DNA of 50,169 nt from Ardenticatena sp. GTDB taxonomy: Bacteria > Chloroflexota > Anaerolineae > Ardenticatenales > Ardenticatenaceae. Both the position numbers and the translations under genes were made by a program. Below, in pieces: positions 1-9,358 of the stretch. The number at the start of each line of letters is the position of its first letter. Positions within the stretch are counted from its first letter, which is position 1. The DNA lies in the NCBI GenBank assembly GCA_015487975.1, contig WFOS01000001.1, forward strand, positions 1-50,169, in the 5' to 3' direction. The notes under the pieces were generated by a model. That model saw only the letters and a program-made list of their open reading frames with translations, was not told the DNA's origin and made no database searches.

Positions 1-1
1 C

Positions 2-559
2 CCTAGCCCCACGCCCACACTGGCACCTGGTGAAACACGCTACACCGTTCAAGCGGGAGATACACTGTTCGCCATCGCTCAACGATTCGGCGTTCCCGCT
101 GACGCCATTCAGGCACGCAACCAGCTGGACAACCCTGCTTCCTTGCGTGTGGGGCACTCTCTGATCATCCCTGCATCGCTCGAGACAGTCCCAGCTACAC
201 GTGCGCCACCCACCAGACTACCGAGAACACCCGTACCATCTCCTTCCTCGCTTCCATTGTTGCCTGCGCCGCGCCTGCTCGCGCCACACAATGGTGCCAT
301 CTTCACAGAGGAAACGCCGCCACGCCTGGCATGGCAAGCCCCCGCGCTTCCCACAGGTGCATGGTTCGAGGTGATGCTTTGGCGCGATGGAGAACCGCCG
401 GCGGTGCGCCACTGGACACGCACCACTGAATGGGTATTGCCGCCCGAATACCGCGGCGCAATCTGGAACTGGCGTGTGAACATCGTGCAGGGGACGTGGG
501 GCGTCGAACGGGATCTGCTTAGCGAGCCAGGCGACATCTGGCGATTTACTTGGGACTAA
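2..559 (+). CDS. LysM-domain secreted protein, C-terminal part (5' truncated)
   Basis: The reading frame is open from the first bases of the window, so the start lies outside. The visible part begins with a Pro/Thr-rich linker and then a LysM repeat (YTVQAGDTLFAIAQRFGV ... LRVGHSLIIP), the fold that binds peptidoglycan or other N-acetylglucosamine polymers. A second Pro/Ser-rich linker follows, then about 90 residues with a tryptophan-rich beta-sandwich look (PRLAWQAP ... WNWRVNIVQG) resembling fibronectin-type wall-associated modules. The protein is probably exported and acts at the cell wall. It ends about 115 bases before gyrA. The LysM call is confident; the role of the C-terminal domain is inference. 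Confidence 0.8.
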   Translation, partial: PSPTPTLAPGETRYTVQAGDTLFAIAQRFGVPADAIQARNQLDNPASLRVGHSLIIPASLETVPATRAPPTRLPRTPVPSPSSLPLLPAPRLLAPHNGAIFTEETPPRLAWQAPALPTGAWFEVMLWRDGEPPAVRHWTRTTEWVLPPEYRGAIWNWRVNIVQGTWGVERDLLSEPGDIWRFTWD

Positions 560-617
560 GCAGCCCCAAAATGACGATTCTCACGGGGCATCTACTCGCT
601 TCTCTCGCCAATCTGGC

Positions 618-623
618 TATACT
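618..623 (+). promoter_or_regulatory. Probable -10 box of the gyrA promoter
   Basis: TATACT lies 51 bases before the preferred gyrA start, in the gap after the LysM gene. No convincing -35 hexamer sits at the right distance, so this is a tentative call. Confidence 0.35.
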
Positions 624-674
624 AAAAGATTGTGAATGCCAGAACAGAAGCGCTCGTTGGAAGGACTCAATCCG

Positions 675-3140
675 ATGACTGAGACACGTTTTGCAGGACG
701 TATCGAACAAATTGATATCGAACGTGAAATGCGCGGCGCGTACCTGGACTATGCTATGAGTGTTATCGTGAGCCGCGCCCTGCCCGATGTGCGCGACGGG
801 TTGAAACCCGTTCATCGCCGTATTCTCTATGCCATGTACGATATGGGCTTGCGCCCCAACCAGCCCTACAAGAAAAGCGCCCGTATCGTCGGGGAAGTAT
901 TGGGGAAATACCACCCCCACGGCGACAGCGCCGTATACGATGCCATGGCACGCCTCGCGCAAGACTTCTCCATGCGCTATCCCCTGGTGGATGGGCAAGG
1001 GAACTTCGGTTCGATCGATGGCGACTCTCCCGCCGCTATGCGCTACACCGAAGCCCGTCTTGCGCCCATTGCCATGGAAATGCTGGCTGACATCGACAAA
1101 GAGACGGTCGATTTTGTGGACAACTTCGATGGCTCTTTGCAAGAACCGGTTGTGTTGCCGGCCCGTATTCCCAACCTGCTTCTCAACGGTGCCAGTGGTA
1201 TCGCCGTCGGGATGGCAACCAACATTCCGCCGCATAACCTGAACGAAGTCGCCGACGCGCTCATCTACATTCTCGACCAGTGGGAACGCTTCGACGATAT
1301 CAGCGTGGACGAATTGATGACGTTCATCAAGGGGCCTGATTTTCCCACAGCCGCTCGCATTCTCGGTACCGAAGGCATCAAAAGCGCCTATGCCACAGGG
1401 CGCGGCACCATTACCGTGCGTGCTCGCGCCGAAATCGAAGAACTGCGTGGGGGGCGCCAGCAAATCGTCGTCACCGAAATTCCCTACCAGGTCAACAAAT
1501 CATCGCTTATCGAACGCATGGCGGATCTTGTTCGCCAGGGGCGGCTCGACCAGATTAGCGACATCCGCGACGAAACCGACCGCGATGGCATCCGCATCGT
1601 CATCGAGCTGAAACGAGGGGCGTTCGCCAACAAGGTACGCAATCAGTTGTTCAAGTATACGCAATTGCAAGTTTCCTACGGCATCAACATGCTGGCACTT
1701 GTCGGTGGTGTCCCCCGCGTGTTGCCCCTGAAACAGATGCTCAAACATTACATCGATCACCGCATCGAAGTCATTCGCCGCCGCACGCGCTTTGAGCTGG
1801 ACAAAGCCAAAGCCCGGGCCCACATCGTCGAAGGGCTCCTGAAAGCGCTGAACGTTCTGGACGCCGTTATCGAGACTATTCGGGCATCGGCGTCAGCGGA
1901 TGACGCCCTGACGGCCCTCATTCAAACGTTTGGCTTCAGCGAAGAGCAAGCACGCGCCATTCTGGACATGCAATTGCGCCGCCTCGCTGCGCTGGAACGC
2001 CAGAAACTCGAAGATGAATACCGCGAATTGCAGGCCCGCATTGCCTATCTGACGGATTTGCTGGAACACGAAGAAAAAATCCGTCGCCTGATTCGCGAAG
2101 ACCTGGAAGACATCAAGGCGAAGTATGGCGATGAACGGCGCACCGAAATCATTCCAGGCGCGGATGGCTCATTCGACGAAGAAGACTTGATTCCCAATGT
2201 CCCCGTGCTGGTCACGCTGACCAACCGCGGCTACATCAAGCGCATCAATGCCAAAACGTTCCGCACGCAGCGACGTGGTGGGCGCGGCGTGAAGGGGATG
2301 GGCACGCGTGGTGAAGATGAGGTCAAGGAAATTTTTGCAGCACGCACACACGATGATGTGCTCTTCTTCACCAACAAAGGCAAGGTCTATCAAATACGCG
2401 CCTACCAGATTCCCGATAGTGGGCGTACAGGAAAAGGTACGCCGCTCGTCAATCTCATCAACCTGGCACCTGATGAAACCGTCACTGCCGCCATTCCCGT
2501 GCGCGATTGGGATGCCGCCGATTACCTTGTGATGCTAACGCGCTTTGGGCGCATCAAACGAGTGGATTTGTCGGCGTTCCAGTCGGTGCGTTCCAGTGGC
2601 TTGATTGCCATTGGGCTCGATGAAGGCGATGAACTGCGTTGGGTGAAAATGACACACGGCAACCAAGAGCTCATTCTCGTGACGAAGCAGGGGCAGGCGA
2701 TTCGTTTCTCCGAAGAAGACGTGCGCCCCATGGGGCGTTCGGCGGCGGGCGTCATGGCCATTCGGCTCGAAGACGGAGATGAAGTCGCTGCCATGGACGT
2801 GGTCCAACCCGATGCGGATCTGCTCATCGTGACGGCACACGGGTATGGCAAACGGGTCCCACTGAGGGAGTTTCCCACACAAAGCCGCTACGGCAAAGGT
2901 GTGCGTGCGATCGCCCGTGCTATGAAGACGACTGGCCCGATCGTCGAGGCGCGTGTCGTGACGGACGAGAGCGACATCACGATCATCTCTGCGGAAGGCA
3001 TTCTCATTCGCACCAAAGCCCGCCAGATTTCGCAGATGGGGCGGCAGGCGCGTGGTGTACGTGTCATGAAGCTGGACGAAGGTGACCTTGTCGCGAGCCT
3101 TGCCCTGCTCGATACAACTCGGCTCGAAAACAAAGCATAA
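675..3140 (+). CDS. gyrA: DNA gyrase subunit A
   Basis: GyrA is the breakage-reunion subunit that, with GyrB, introduces negative supercoils into DNA. The N-terminal topoisomerase IIA domain is intact: the catalytic tyrosine is near residue 124 ([10 protein letters not shown]), and the quinolone-resistance region reads [10 protein letters not shown], with the wild-type Ser and Asp. The GyrA box QRRGGRG near residues 532-538 and a C-terminal beta-pinwheel separate it from ParC. The length of 821 residues is normal. I prefer the ATG at 675 because GGAAGG lies 10 bases upstream; an in-frame ATG at 636 would add 13 residues with no good ribosome site. A strong hairpin follows the stop. gyrB is not in the window. 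Confidence 0.97.
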   Translation: MTETRFAGRIEQIDIEREMRGAYLDYAMSVIVSRALPDVRDGLKPVHRRILYAMYDMGLRPNQPYKKSARIVGEVLGKYHPHGDSAVYDAMARLAQDFSMRYPLVDGQGNFGSIDGDSPAAMRYTEARLAPIAMEMLADIDKETVDFVDNFDGSLQEPVVLPARIPNLLLNGASGIAVGMATNIPPHNLNEVADALIYILDQWERFDDISVDELMTFIKGPDFPTAARILGTEGIKSAYATGRGTITVRARAEIEELRGGRQQIVVTEIPYQVNKSSLIERMADLVRQGRLDQISDIRDETDRDGIRIVIELKRGAFANKVRNQLFKYTQLQVSYGINMLALVGGVPRVLPLKQMLKHYIDHRIEVIRRRTRFELDKAKARAHIVEGLLKALNVLDAVIETIRASASADDALTALIQTFGFSEEQARAILDMQLRRLAALERQKLEDEYRELQARIAYLTDLLEHEEKIRRLIREDLEDIKAKYGDERRTEIIPGADGSFDEEDLIPNVPVLVTLTNRGYIKRINAKTFRTQRRGGRGVKGMGTRGEDEVKEIFAARTHDDVLFFTNKGKVYQIRAYQIPDSGRTGKGTPLVNLINLAPDETVTAAIPVRDWDAADYLVMLTRFGRIKRVDLSAFQSVRSSGLIAIGLDEGDELRWVKMTHGNQELILVTKQGQAIRFSEEDVRPMGRSAAGVMAIRLEDGDEVAAMDVVQPDADLLIVTAHGYGKRVPLREFPTQSRYGKGVRAIARAMKTTGPIVEARVVTDESDITIISAEGILIRTKARQISQMGRQARGVRVMKLDEGDLVASLALLDTTRLENKA

Positions 3141-3156
3141 GCACGCTGAAAGCCAA

Positions 3157-3199
3157 CAAGCGGCGCACGATCAGGTGCGCCGCTTGCTTGTTGTGTTTC
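3157..3199. terminator. Hairpin terminator between convergent gyrA and DUF4349 gene
   Basis: A perfect 12-bp stem (3157-3168 with 3175-3186, 6-base loop) is followed by a T-rich stretch. It lies between the stop codons of two convergent genes and could serve both. Confidence 0.8.
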
Positions 3200-3204
3200 G
3201 ACGA

Positions 3205-4158
3205 TCATTCAGCCACAGGTGGGTGGATCGAAGACGATGCGGGGCGGCGTGCTCGCCCGAGACGCCAGAGCGCACGCATACCACGCCAAGCAACCAGCGC
3301 CAGCGTGCCCACAACCAACGCAATCGGGCCACCGACCACAATCAGCCAGATCGCGGCATCCAACACGCCCTGCCCCAGATGAAGCAATGTGCGCCATGCT
3401 TCGCGCAGGGTCTTCGCTGGCGACCAGCCGTTTTCTTCCACCACGGGCGTAGCCACAACGGGTTGCAATGTAACTTGCAAGGTGGAAAAGGCGGTACGCT
3501 TTTCCAGGACATTACGCTGCCCCTTCAAGCGTTCCAACTCGGCTTCGACGCGGCTCAGCTCGGCATTCACGCGCAGCGCTTCCTCCACTGTTTGGGCTTC
3601 ATCCAAGAACGCGCGGATCCGGGCGGCTGTCGCTTCCAGATTCTGAATGCGGGCTTCTAGGTCAACGTACTGGTCGGTCACATCCTCGCTTGTCGTTTGC
3701 TCATTCAAAACCTTGCCCAAACGGCGCGTTTGTGCCACTGCCTGCTCGAACTGGTCAACGGGCACGGCAAACGTCAATTGCGCATACGCATCCTCGCCCT
3801 CGTACCAGGTGCGTGAAGAGACCATGTAGCCGCCGTAGTGTGTCGTGAGCAGGGTGATTTGGTCGAGGGCGTCGAAGACATCTTCGACTTCCAGCGTCAT
3901 CACACCAGTCTTGATGATTTTTCGATCGAAGATGAGCAGGTCGGCACGTTCACCAACCCCTTCCTCGCCAGCGACAAAGGCTTTCTCACGTGCCATCCCC
4001 ATCTCGGCGGGGGCTTCTTCCACAGCGGGAGCGGCTGGCACCGATTGCGCCATTCCCATGTCTGCCTCAACCTCTTCGTAGGCGGAGCGTTCGGCATTTC
4101 CACAGGCAGTCAGCACGGTCAGCACAACCAGCAGGAAGACGAGTGAAAGACGTTTCAT
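3205..4158 (-). CDS. DUF4349-type lipoprotein with C-terminal membrane helix
   Basis: This is a predicted lipoprotein: a hydrophobic signal ends in LTAC, where the Cys would be lipidated. The middle of the protein (KTGVMTLEVEDVFDALDQI ... GGYMVSSRTW ... VPVDQFEQAV) matches the pattern of DUF4349 proteins. It contains a long coiled coil (EARIQNLEATAARIRAFL ... ELSRVEAELERLKGQRN), and a transmembrane helix sits near the C-terminus. The domain's function is unknown. The ATG at 4158 is chosen over an in-frame GTG at 4164 because GGAGG lies 7 bases upstream of it. It converges on gyrA. Confidence 0.75.
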   Translation of the reverse strand: MKRLSLVFLLVVLTVLTACGNAERSAYEEVEADMGMAQSVPAAPAVEEAPAEMGMAREKAFVAGEEGVGERADLLIFDRKIIKTGVMTLEVEDVFDALDQITLLTTHYGGYMVSSRTWYEGEDAYAQLTFAVPVDQFEQAVAQTRRLGKVLNEQTTSEDVTDQYVDLEARIQNLEATAARIRAFLDEAQTVEEALRVNAELSRVEAELERLKGQRNVLEKRTAFSTLQVTLQPVVATPVVEENGWSPAKTLREAWRTLLHLGQGVLDAAIWLIVVGGPIALVVGTLALVAWRGMRALWRLGRARRPASSSIHPPVAE

Positions 4159-4241
4159 CGGCACACCTCCTTGCAGTTTTTCGTGGGCGCGTGTGCCGAA
4201 GAAACGTCATCTCGGGCCAAAGTGTTCCCATTTCTTCTAGG

Positions 4242-5003
4242 CTAGAACCCTTGCAAGCGGGAAGAAATGACCACTGGCACGATTTGGAGCCCCGCAAAGA
4301 CCAGCCAGACCGTGAGTACCATCCCCGCGGCTTTGCGGCGTGAAAAGCCGCTGACAGCGGCGGTGCCATTGATGAGTAACCACCACGCCCAGATCTGCCA
4401 CACCGTGAGTTTCGAGAGGAAGGTGTGCAAGGGGGTGAATTGGTCGCGAATGGGGTTGCCACTGGCAACGAGGAACGAGAGCCCTTCATAGAATGGCATG
4501 TGCCCCGACCAGATAACATAGGCGGCTTGCACAAGCAATCCAATCCCTATGGGTAACCATGACCATGCCGCAACGTTGAAAAAAGGCGCAAACGTCAGGT
4601 CTTCTCCCCCCAACAGCAAGGCAACCCCATAGAGCACACCGCCCCAAATCAGCCAGCCAACCAGTACAGCCAGGGCGCTTAGCAACAGTGTTATCGCAAG
4701 TCCAAGTGGCGTTGAAATGTCGAACATACCAGCACGCTGACGCTGCTGCGCCAACAATCGTTCGCGCTCGGCGGGGCTCAGTTGGTTGACAAACCGCGAG
4801 TGCGTCAGGGTGTATTCAAGAATCTGCGCTTCCAACTCACCCCGTGCCTCGCGCGTTGCGACGGCATGCACGCCGGTCATCAACAGCATCAGCATCAAGG
4901 GGACAATCCAGGCGCGCTGTGCATGGGCAGCAATGCGATGAAATGTCTCCAACGGACGGTCAACCAGTCCTAACAGGGTTGGCAGAACATCAGTGGCACG
5001 CAT
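4242..5003 (-). CDS. Yip1-family integral membrane protein
   Basis: About 253 residues with four to five hydrophobic segments and the layout of bacterial Yip1 (PF04893-like) proteins: a soluble start (RPLETFHRIAAH), a first membrane helix, a loop, then helices with a GGEDLTFAPFFNVAAWSWLP core typical of the family. The function in bacteria is unknown. The ATG at 5003 is preferred because GGAG lies 6 bases upstream; the open frame extends to 5111 but that part looks non-coding. It is on the same strand as murJ upstream and the DUF4349 gene downstream, each with a gap of about 85 bases. Confidence 0.7.
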   Translation of the reverse strand: MRATDVLPTLLGLVDRPLETFHRIAAHAQRAWIVPLMLMLLMTGVHAVATREARGELEAQILEYTLTHSRFVNQLSPAERERLLAQQRQRAGMFDISTPLGLAITLLLSALAVLVGWLIWGGVLYGVALLLGGEDLTFAPFFNVAAWSWLPIGIGLLVQAAYVIWSGHMPFYEGLSFLVASGNPIRDQFTPLHTFLSKLTVWQIWAWWLLINGTAAVSGFSRRKAAGMVLTVWLVFAGLQIVPVVISSRLQGF

Positions 5004-5089
5004 ACGTCGCTCCTTTTCTTGGGTCTTGCACGTTGTGTACGCCAAGGAGTGTTTACGCAAACGATGGCAGGTTGGTTGAACTTCGCGCT

Positions 5090-6697
5090 TTACTTGCGCA
5101 TTTTTTGCCACACAAGCCCTATGGCAGCCCGTGCTTCATCCAATCGCACCATCCAGACCATCACGGCGTAGACCCCGACACCTGCCAGCGCAGGCAGGGC
5201 GACCACCAACAGGCGCCCCACAAGCGAAGCAGGGAGAAGCGACGTCAGCCATGCCAGTACCAATGCCACACTTGCCGCCATGATGCATGAAGCCACGCCC
5301 GCTTTGAGCACTGTCGTTAGCAACCCACTTGCGCGAAAGCTCCCCACATGGCGGCGTGTCAGCCACAACATGATGAACGCATGCCCCATCCACTGGATGG
5401 AATTGGCCGCCACCAGCGCCAGCATGCCGTACGTCTTCACGAAGGAGATCGCGATCACCGTGTACATCCCAACGGCAATCGCCCCCACAAGGGCAGGAAC
5501 GGTGGTGTTTTGGCGAGCATAGAAGCCAAAGACCAGCGGCTGGTCGATGGCAGCAAAGGGGAGCCCCAGCAAGTACCATCGCAACGCACGCGCCGTCCAT
5601 TCAGTGTCGTAGGCCGTAAACTCTCCTCGCTGGAAGAGCAACGCCACGATGGGGTGCGCCAGCACAAACAACCCCGCTGTTGCAGGCAAAATCAACACCA
5701 ACACCAACCGCAACCCCGTGAAAAGCGTTTGGCGGTATGCTTCAAGCTGCTGGCGCGATGCCAGTTGCGACAAATTCGGCAAGACAGCCAGTGACACCGC
5801 CGCTGCAATCAAGCCCAGCGGAAACTGGATGAGTGTCGTGGCATATCGCATCCACGAAATGCTCTGCTCCCCCGTCCCCGACGCAAGGTTGCGGTCGATG
5901 AAGATGCCGATGTGACTGATGACCAACCCCAACGCAATCGGTAGATAGAGTTTGCCAATGTGGCGCAAGACAGGATGCCGCCAGTCGAGCGCCAGGCGTA
6001 CCCGCTGGTCGCGCAGGTCGGGCAGCAGTAACAGCACCTGCCCCGCAGCGCCCAACAACATCCCCAGCGCCAGCGCATAGATGCGGTGGGGTTCGTCGAA
6101 GAAGCGCGTCAGCCAGACCGCCCCGACAATCATGCCAATGTTGTACACAGCAGCTCCAAACGCCGCGAAGGTGAAACGTTTGAGCGCGTACAACAAACCT
6201 GTCAGCACCCCGGCCACACTCAGCAGAAGCACCGCGGGCGTCACCAGGCGAATGAGTTGCGTGGTGAGGGCTTGCAATTCGGCCGAAAAGCCCCCGACAA
6301 GCAAGCCCGTGAGCCAGGGCGCCAGCAATTCCACCAGCAGCACAGCCAGCGAGACAAGTACAACGGTGGTGCCCAAGACCACGCTGACGATGCGCCAGAG
6401 CGTTTCGCGGTCGTCGGTCTGTTCGCTAAACACGGGTACCAGGGCTGAACTGAGCAGGCCGCCAATGAGCATGTCATGAATCATCATGGGAATTTGCGCG
6501 GCAGCCGTGAAGGCGCTAAACGCGCCACTGGCGCCAAACGCATTGGCAAACGCTGTTTCACGCACCAGCCCCAGCACACGGCTGGCAATGTTCCCCAAAC
6601 TGATGATGCTGGCTGCACGGGCAATCCCGCGTCGCGATGGCACAATGACAGGCTGTGGTTCGGTTGCAGGTGTGGCGTGTGGCGATTCGACACTCAT
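5090..6697 (-). CDS. murJ: Lipid II flippase MurJ (MviN family)
   Basis: MurJ moves lipid II across the cytoplasmic membrane for peptidoglycan synthesis. The 535-residue protein has the normal family length, about 14 membrane helices, and a typical MviN N-terminal region (ASIISLGNIASRVLGLVRE ... AFSAFTAAAQIP), including the conserved Arg residues of TM1. The start at 6697 overlaps the rfaE2 stop by 4 bases (ATGA), so translation is probably coupled. The open frame continues further upstream, but that part overlaps rfaE2 and is not protein-like. Confidence 0.92.
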   Translation of the reverse strand: MSVESPHATPATEPQPVIVPSRRGIARAASIISLGNIASRVLGLVRETAFANAFGASGAFSAFTAAAQIPMMIHDMLIGGLLSSALVPVFSEQTDDRETLWRIVSVVLGTTVVLVSLAVLLVELLAPWLTGLLVGGFSAELQALTTQLIRLVTPAVLLLSVAGVLTGLLYALKRFTFAAFGAAVYNIGMIVGAVWLTRFFDEPHRIYALALGMLLGAAGQVLLLLPDLRDQRVRLALDWRHPVLRHIGKLYLPIALGLVISHIGIFIDRNLASGTGEQSISWMRYATTLIQFPLGLIAAAVSLAVLPNLSQLASRQQLEAYRQTLFTGLRLVLVLILPATAGLFVLAHPIVALLFQRGEFTAYDTEWTARALRWYLLGLPFAAIDQPLVFGFYARQNTTVPALVGAIAVGMYTVIAISFVKTYGMLALVAANSIQWMGHAFIMLWLTRRHVGSFRASGLLTTVLKAGVASCIMAASVALVLAWLTSLLPASLVGRLLVVALPALAGVGVYAVMVWMVRLDEARAAIGLVWQKMRK

Positions 6698-7173
6698 GGC
6701 GTGTACCGTTCGACAATGGTGACAATCAGTTGACTGGTTGAACGTGCAGCGACAGGGGGCACCAACACCACGTCGGCACCGAGAAGGCGTGCCAGGTGAT
6801 ATTCGGGCAAGGTAGCGGGGGTGTAATCGCCACCTTTGACGTACACATCTGGACGCACAGCCAACAGCAAATGTGCCGCGGTGATCTCGTCGAAGCCGAT
6901 GACGGCATCGACCATCTCGAGGGCACTCAGCAATTCGGCACGCTCCGCCCACGGGACAAGCGGGCGTTTGGGCCCTTTGAGCAAACGCACGGCGACATCG
7001 CTATTCACCCCTACCCAAAGCACATCTCCCTGCGCCGCAGCCATGCGCAACGAATGCAAATGCCCAATGTGCAACAAATCAAAACAGCCATTGGTCAGCA
7101 CCAGGCGCTTTCCGGCTGCACGCAAGGCTTCGCGTTCTCGTCGGGCGTCATCCAGCGTGAGAATACGTCCCAT
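6694..7173 (-). CDS. rfaE2: D-glycero-beta-D-manno-heptose 1-phosphate adenylyltransferase (RfaE2-type)
   Basis: This nucleotidyltransferase corresponds to the C-terminal half of HldE and activates heptose-1-phosphate to ADP-heptose. The signature TNGCFDLLHIGH (residues 27-38, HIGH motif) and the later YVKGGDYT segment are clear. The ATG at 7173 is preferred, with GAGG 6 bases upstream; a GTG at 7185 overlapping the rfaE1 stop (GTGA) is a real alternative. It lies between rfaE1 and murJ with overlaps on both sides, so the three form one operon. A general cytidylyltransferase-like activity on another sugar phosphate cannot be excluded. Confidence 0.88.
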   Translation of the reverse strand: MGRILTLDDARREREALRAAGKRLVLTNGCFDLLHIGHLHSLRMAAAQGDVLWVGVNSDVAVRLLKGPKRPLVPWAERAELLSALEMVDAVIGFDEITAAHLLLAVRPDVYVKGGDYTPATLPEYHLARLLGADVVLVPPVAARSTSQLIVTIVERYTP

Positions 7174-7181
7174 GCGATGCC

Positions 7182-8192
7182 TCACGTCTTCTGTTCATGG
7201 TCTGTTGGTGGTGTGGGATGCGCCCGCCACAAGATTTCAAGTTCGACACGTGAGGGCGCATAGTTGCCAAGCACCTGCACCACCAACCCAGCGGCCAGGT
7301 TCGCCAGGTGGCAGGCATCGGCAGGGGGCATATTCGCCAGGCGTGCCAACGTGAGCACGGCCAACACCGTATCACCCGCACCGGTCACATCATACACCGT
7401 GGCGCGGCGTGCTGGCGGCACATGTCCCGCAGCAGACGGCGTCGCCCAGATCATGCCCTCATCCCCCAGGGTGATCACGAACCAATCGGCTTCACATTGT
7501 TCGCGCAACAGACGAGCCACCTGCAAACGGGCATCGGGCTGGTTGGGCAAGGGCGCGCCCAATTCACTCTCGGCTTCGGCGCGGTTGCACTTCACCACGT
7601 CGAAACCGCGAAAGCGGTTCAAGCCGCCTTGCGAATCCACGCAGAGCAACACGTCATGCTGGTTGCGTACCATACGACACGCGGCAATCAGCCCGTCGGT
7701 TATCACGCCATTGCGGTAATTGCTAACGGCAATGGCATGGACCTGGGCAGCAATGTGTTGGATGCGTGCCACCAGTGCGGTTTCAACGGGCGCATCGAGC
7801 GGGCGTCGGTCGAGATGATCGATACGCGCCAGATGTTGTCCATGCACGAAACTTCCTTCGGCCACGATGCGTGTTTTGGTGGTGGTGGGGCGTGAAGGGT
7901 CCTCGACCACCCCCTCGGTCTGCACACCAGCATTGCGAAGCAGGTCACGCAGATCGCGCCCTGGCTGGTCATTTCCAACGACACCAGCCGCCCAGACTGT
8001 TGCACCAAGCCGTGCCAGATTGACAGCAGGGTTGGCGGCACCCCCCGCCACAAGCGTGCGTCGGGTGCGTTCGAGCACGGGCACAGGGGCTTCGCGCGAA
8101 AGACGCACTGCCCGCCCCGAAAGATATTCATCCAGAATCAAATCACCCAGTACCAGGACAGCGCGATTGGTCGAATCGTCGAATATTTTCAT
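7182..8192 (-). CDS. rfaE1: PfkB-family heptose-7-phosphate kinase (RfaE1-type)
   Basis: A ribokinase-fold sugar kinase equivalent to the N-terminal half of HldE, which phosphorylates heptose-7-phosphate at C1. The N-terminus (LVLGDLILDEYLSG, then VAGGAANPAVNLARLGA) and the C-terminal signature VTGAGDTV (catalytic Asp near residue 274) are both present. Kinase and adenylyltransferase are separate adjacent genes here rather than the fused enterobacterial HldE. The start at 8192 matches the usual domain start, but its ribosome site is weak. The gene diverges from birA across a 105-base promoter region. Confidence 0.87.
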   Translation of the reverse strand: MKIFDDSTNRAVLVLGDLILDEYLSGRAVRLSREAPVPVLERTRRTLVAGGAANPAVNLARLGATVWAAGVVGNDQPGRDLRDLLRNAGVQTEGVVEDPSRPTTTKTRIVAEGSFVHGQHLARIDHLDRRPLDAPVETALVARIQHIAAQVHAIAVSNYRNGVITDGLIAACRMVRNQHDVLLCVDSQGGLNRFRGFDVVKCNRAEAESELGAPLPNQPDARLQVARLLREQCEADWFVITLGDEGMIWATPSAAGHVPPARRATVYDVTGAGDTVLAVLTLARLANMPPADACHLANLAAGLVVQVLGNYAPSRVELEILWRAHPTPPTDHEQKT

Positions 8193-8211
8193 CGGCTCAA
8201 CCAACAAGGGA

Positions 8212-8242
8212 TTGCTTTCATGGTGCGATGCAGTATACTGCA
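8212..8242. promoter_or_regulatory. Divergent rfaE1/birA promoter with 14-bp palindrome
   Basis: TGCAGTATACTGCA (8229-8242) is a perfect palindrome that contains a TATACT -10 box on each strand. For birA, TTGCTT (8212-8217) lies 16 bases before the plus-strand -10 at 8234-8239. The minus-strand -35 is weak. The palindrome could also be an operator. Confidence 0.5.
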
Positions 8243-8297
8243 AACAGGCGGAAACAAAAGCAGATTGTGAAAACGTGAACGCACCTCTTCGACGACT

Positions 8298-9068
8298 ATG
8301 ATGCGACGAAACGATTTGGAAACACGCCTGACAACCACATCTTTTGGCCGCCCACTCTACTGGTGCGACACCATTGATTCTACCAATCGCGAGTTGCTGG
8401 AATGGGCGATACGTGGTGCAGAAGAGGGCACTCTTTTGGTTGCGGATGAACAAACTGCTGGGCGGGGTCGGCGTGGTCGGCGCTGGTTTGCACCGCCAGG
8501 AACAGGATTGCTGATGAGCCTGTTGGTGCGCCCACAACGGGCGGCTGGGCTATTGCCGCTGATGACGGGGGTGGTGCTTGCCGAAACATTCGAGGCTATG
8601 TGTGGCGTGCCAGCCACGCTCAAATGGCCAAACGACGTTCTTGTTGGTGATCGCAAACTGGCCGGTATCCTTGTCGAAACAGTGCTCCAACGAGGCCAGC
8701 AGGCAGCGGTAATAGGAATGGGCATCAACGTCAACATGAGCGCCGATGATTTTGCCGGGCTCGATACTCCCGCAACAAGCCTGCGGCTGGAAACAGGACA
8801 CACCTGGGATCGCGAAGCCTTGTTGCTCGCCATTCTGCCCCGCCTGGAAACGGCGTATCAGGCGCTGCAAACAGGCAGCTGGTCGCTCGATGCGTGGCGA
8901 TCACGCACGGCGATTTTGGGTCGCCCCATTCGCGTGATGGCAGAGGATGGGACGTGGAACGGTATCGCGCTGGATGTGGCCGAAGATGGGGCGTTGCTGG
9001 TACAGGTGGGCGATGCGGTGCGCGCTGTGTACGCGGCAGATGTGCGTGTACGTTCGTTTTCGCCATGA
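8298..9068 (+). CDS. birA: Biotin--[acetyl-CoA-carboxylase] ligase (monofunctional BirA)
   Basis: The enzyme activates biotin with ATP and attaches it to the biotin carboxyl carrier domain of carboxylases. The biotinoyl-AMP loop GRGRRGR (residues 55-61) and the KWPNDV motif (109-114) are intact, followed by the small C-terminal domain. At 256 residues it lacks the N-terminal HTH of E. coli BirA, so it should be an enzyme only and not a repressor. Two adjacent ATGs (8298, 8301) can start it. No strong Shine-Dalgarno is visible, so the message may have a short leader. Confidence 0.92.
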   Translation: MMRRNDLETRLTTTSFGRPLYWCDTIDSTNRELLEWAIRGAEEGTLLVADEQTAGRGRRGRRWFAPPGTGLLMSLLVRPQRAAGLLPLMTGVVLAETFEAMCGVPATLKWPNDVLVGDRKLAGILVETVLQRGQQAAVIGMGINVNMSADDFAGLDTPATSLRLETGHTWDREALLLAILPRLETAYQALQTGSWSLDAWRSRTAILGRPIRVMAEDGTWNGIALDVAEDGALLVQVGDAVRAVYAADVRVRSFSP

Positions 9069-9137
9069 ACTTGACGGCAGGGCAGAGCCATCGTAAGGTT
9101 GACAGACGAAGCAATGCGCAATCAGTGAGGGATGGCG

Positions 9138-9263
9138 ATGGATTTTAGTCTGTTCACGCCCAAACATTGGATGTTCATCATCAGCGTGCTGGTCTTTTTG
9201 AACGTGGTGGTGTACGGGTGTTTCCTGCTCTTCTGGGCAGGCAAACTTTGTTTTGGATGCTAA
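9138..9263 (+). CDS. 41-residue single-pass membrane miniprotein
   Basis: A short open frame encodes a protein starting MDFSLFTPKHWMFIISVLVF, with one clear hydrophobic helix (about residues 12-35) flanked by short polar ends and three cysteines. GAGG sits about 7 bases upstream of the ATG at 9138; an in-frame ATG at 9132 is worse placed. A strong terminator begins 23 bases after the stop. The spacing (69 bases after birA), ribosome site, membrane helix and terminator together suggest a real small gene. I recognise no family and assign no function. Confidence 0.55.
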   Translation: MDFSLFTPKHWMFIISVLVFLNVVVYGCFLLFWAGKLCFGC

Positions 9264-9285
9264 CACCAACGCGGTTCGGCACAGC

Positions 9286-9317
9286 AACGCCCACCCCCTT
9301 TTGGAGGTGGGCGTTTT
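9286..9317 (+). terminator. Rho-independent terminator after birA and the miniprotein gene
   Basis: A 10-bp stem (aacgcccacc at 9286-9295 with ggtgggcgtt at 9306-9315) is followed by TTTT. It closes the plus-strand unit before the convergent metalloprotease gene. Confidence 0.75.
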
Positions 9318-9358
9318 GGTATGCACGCTACCAGAACCGCCTACATGCGGCTTCTTTC

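Noticed and set aside
546..1463. 305-residue minus-strand open frame opposite gyrA
   Set aside because: It lies wholly over gyrA, has no ribosome site and no family-like sequence; it is a product of codon bias.
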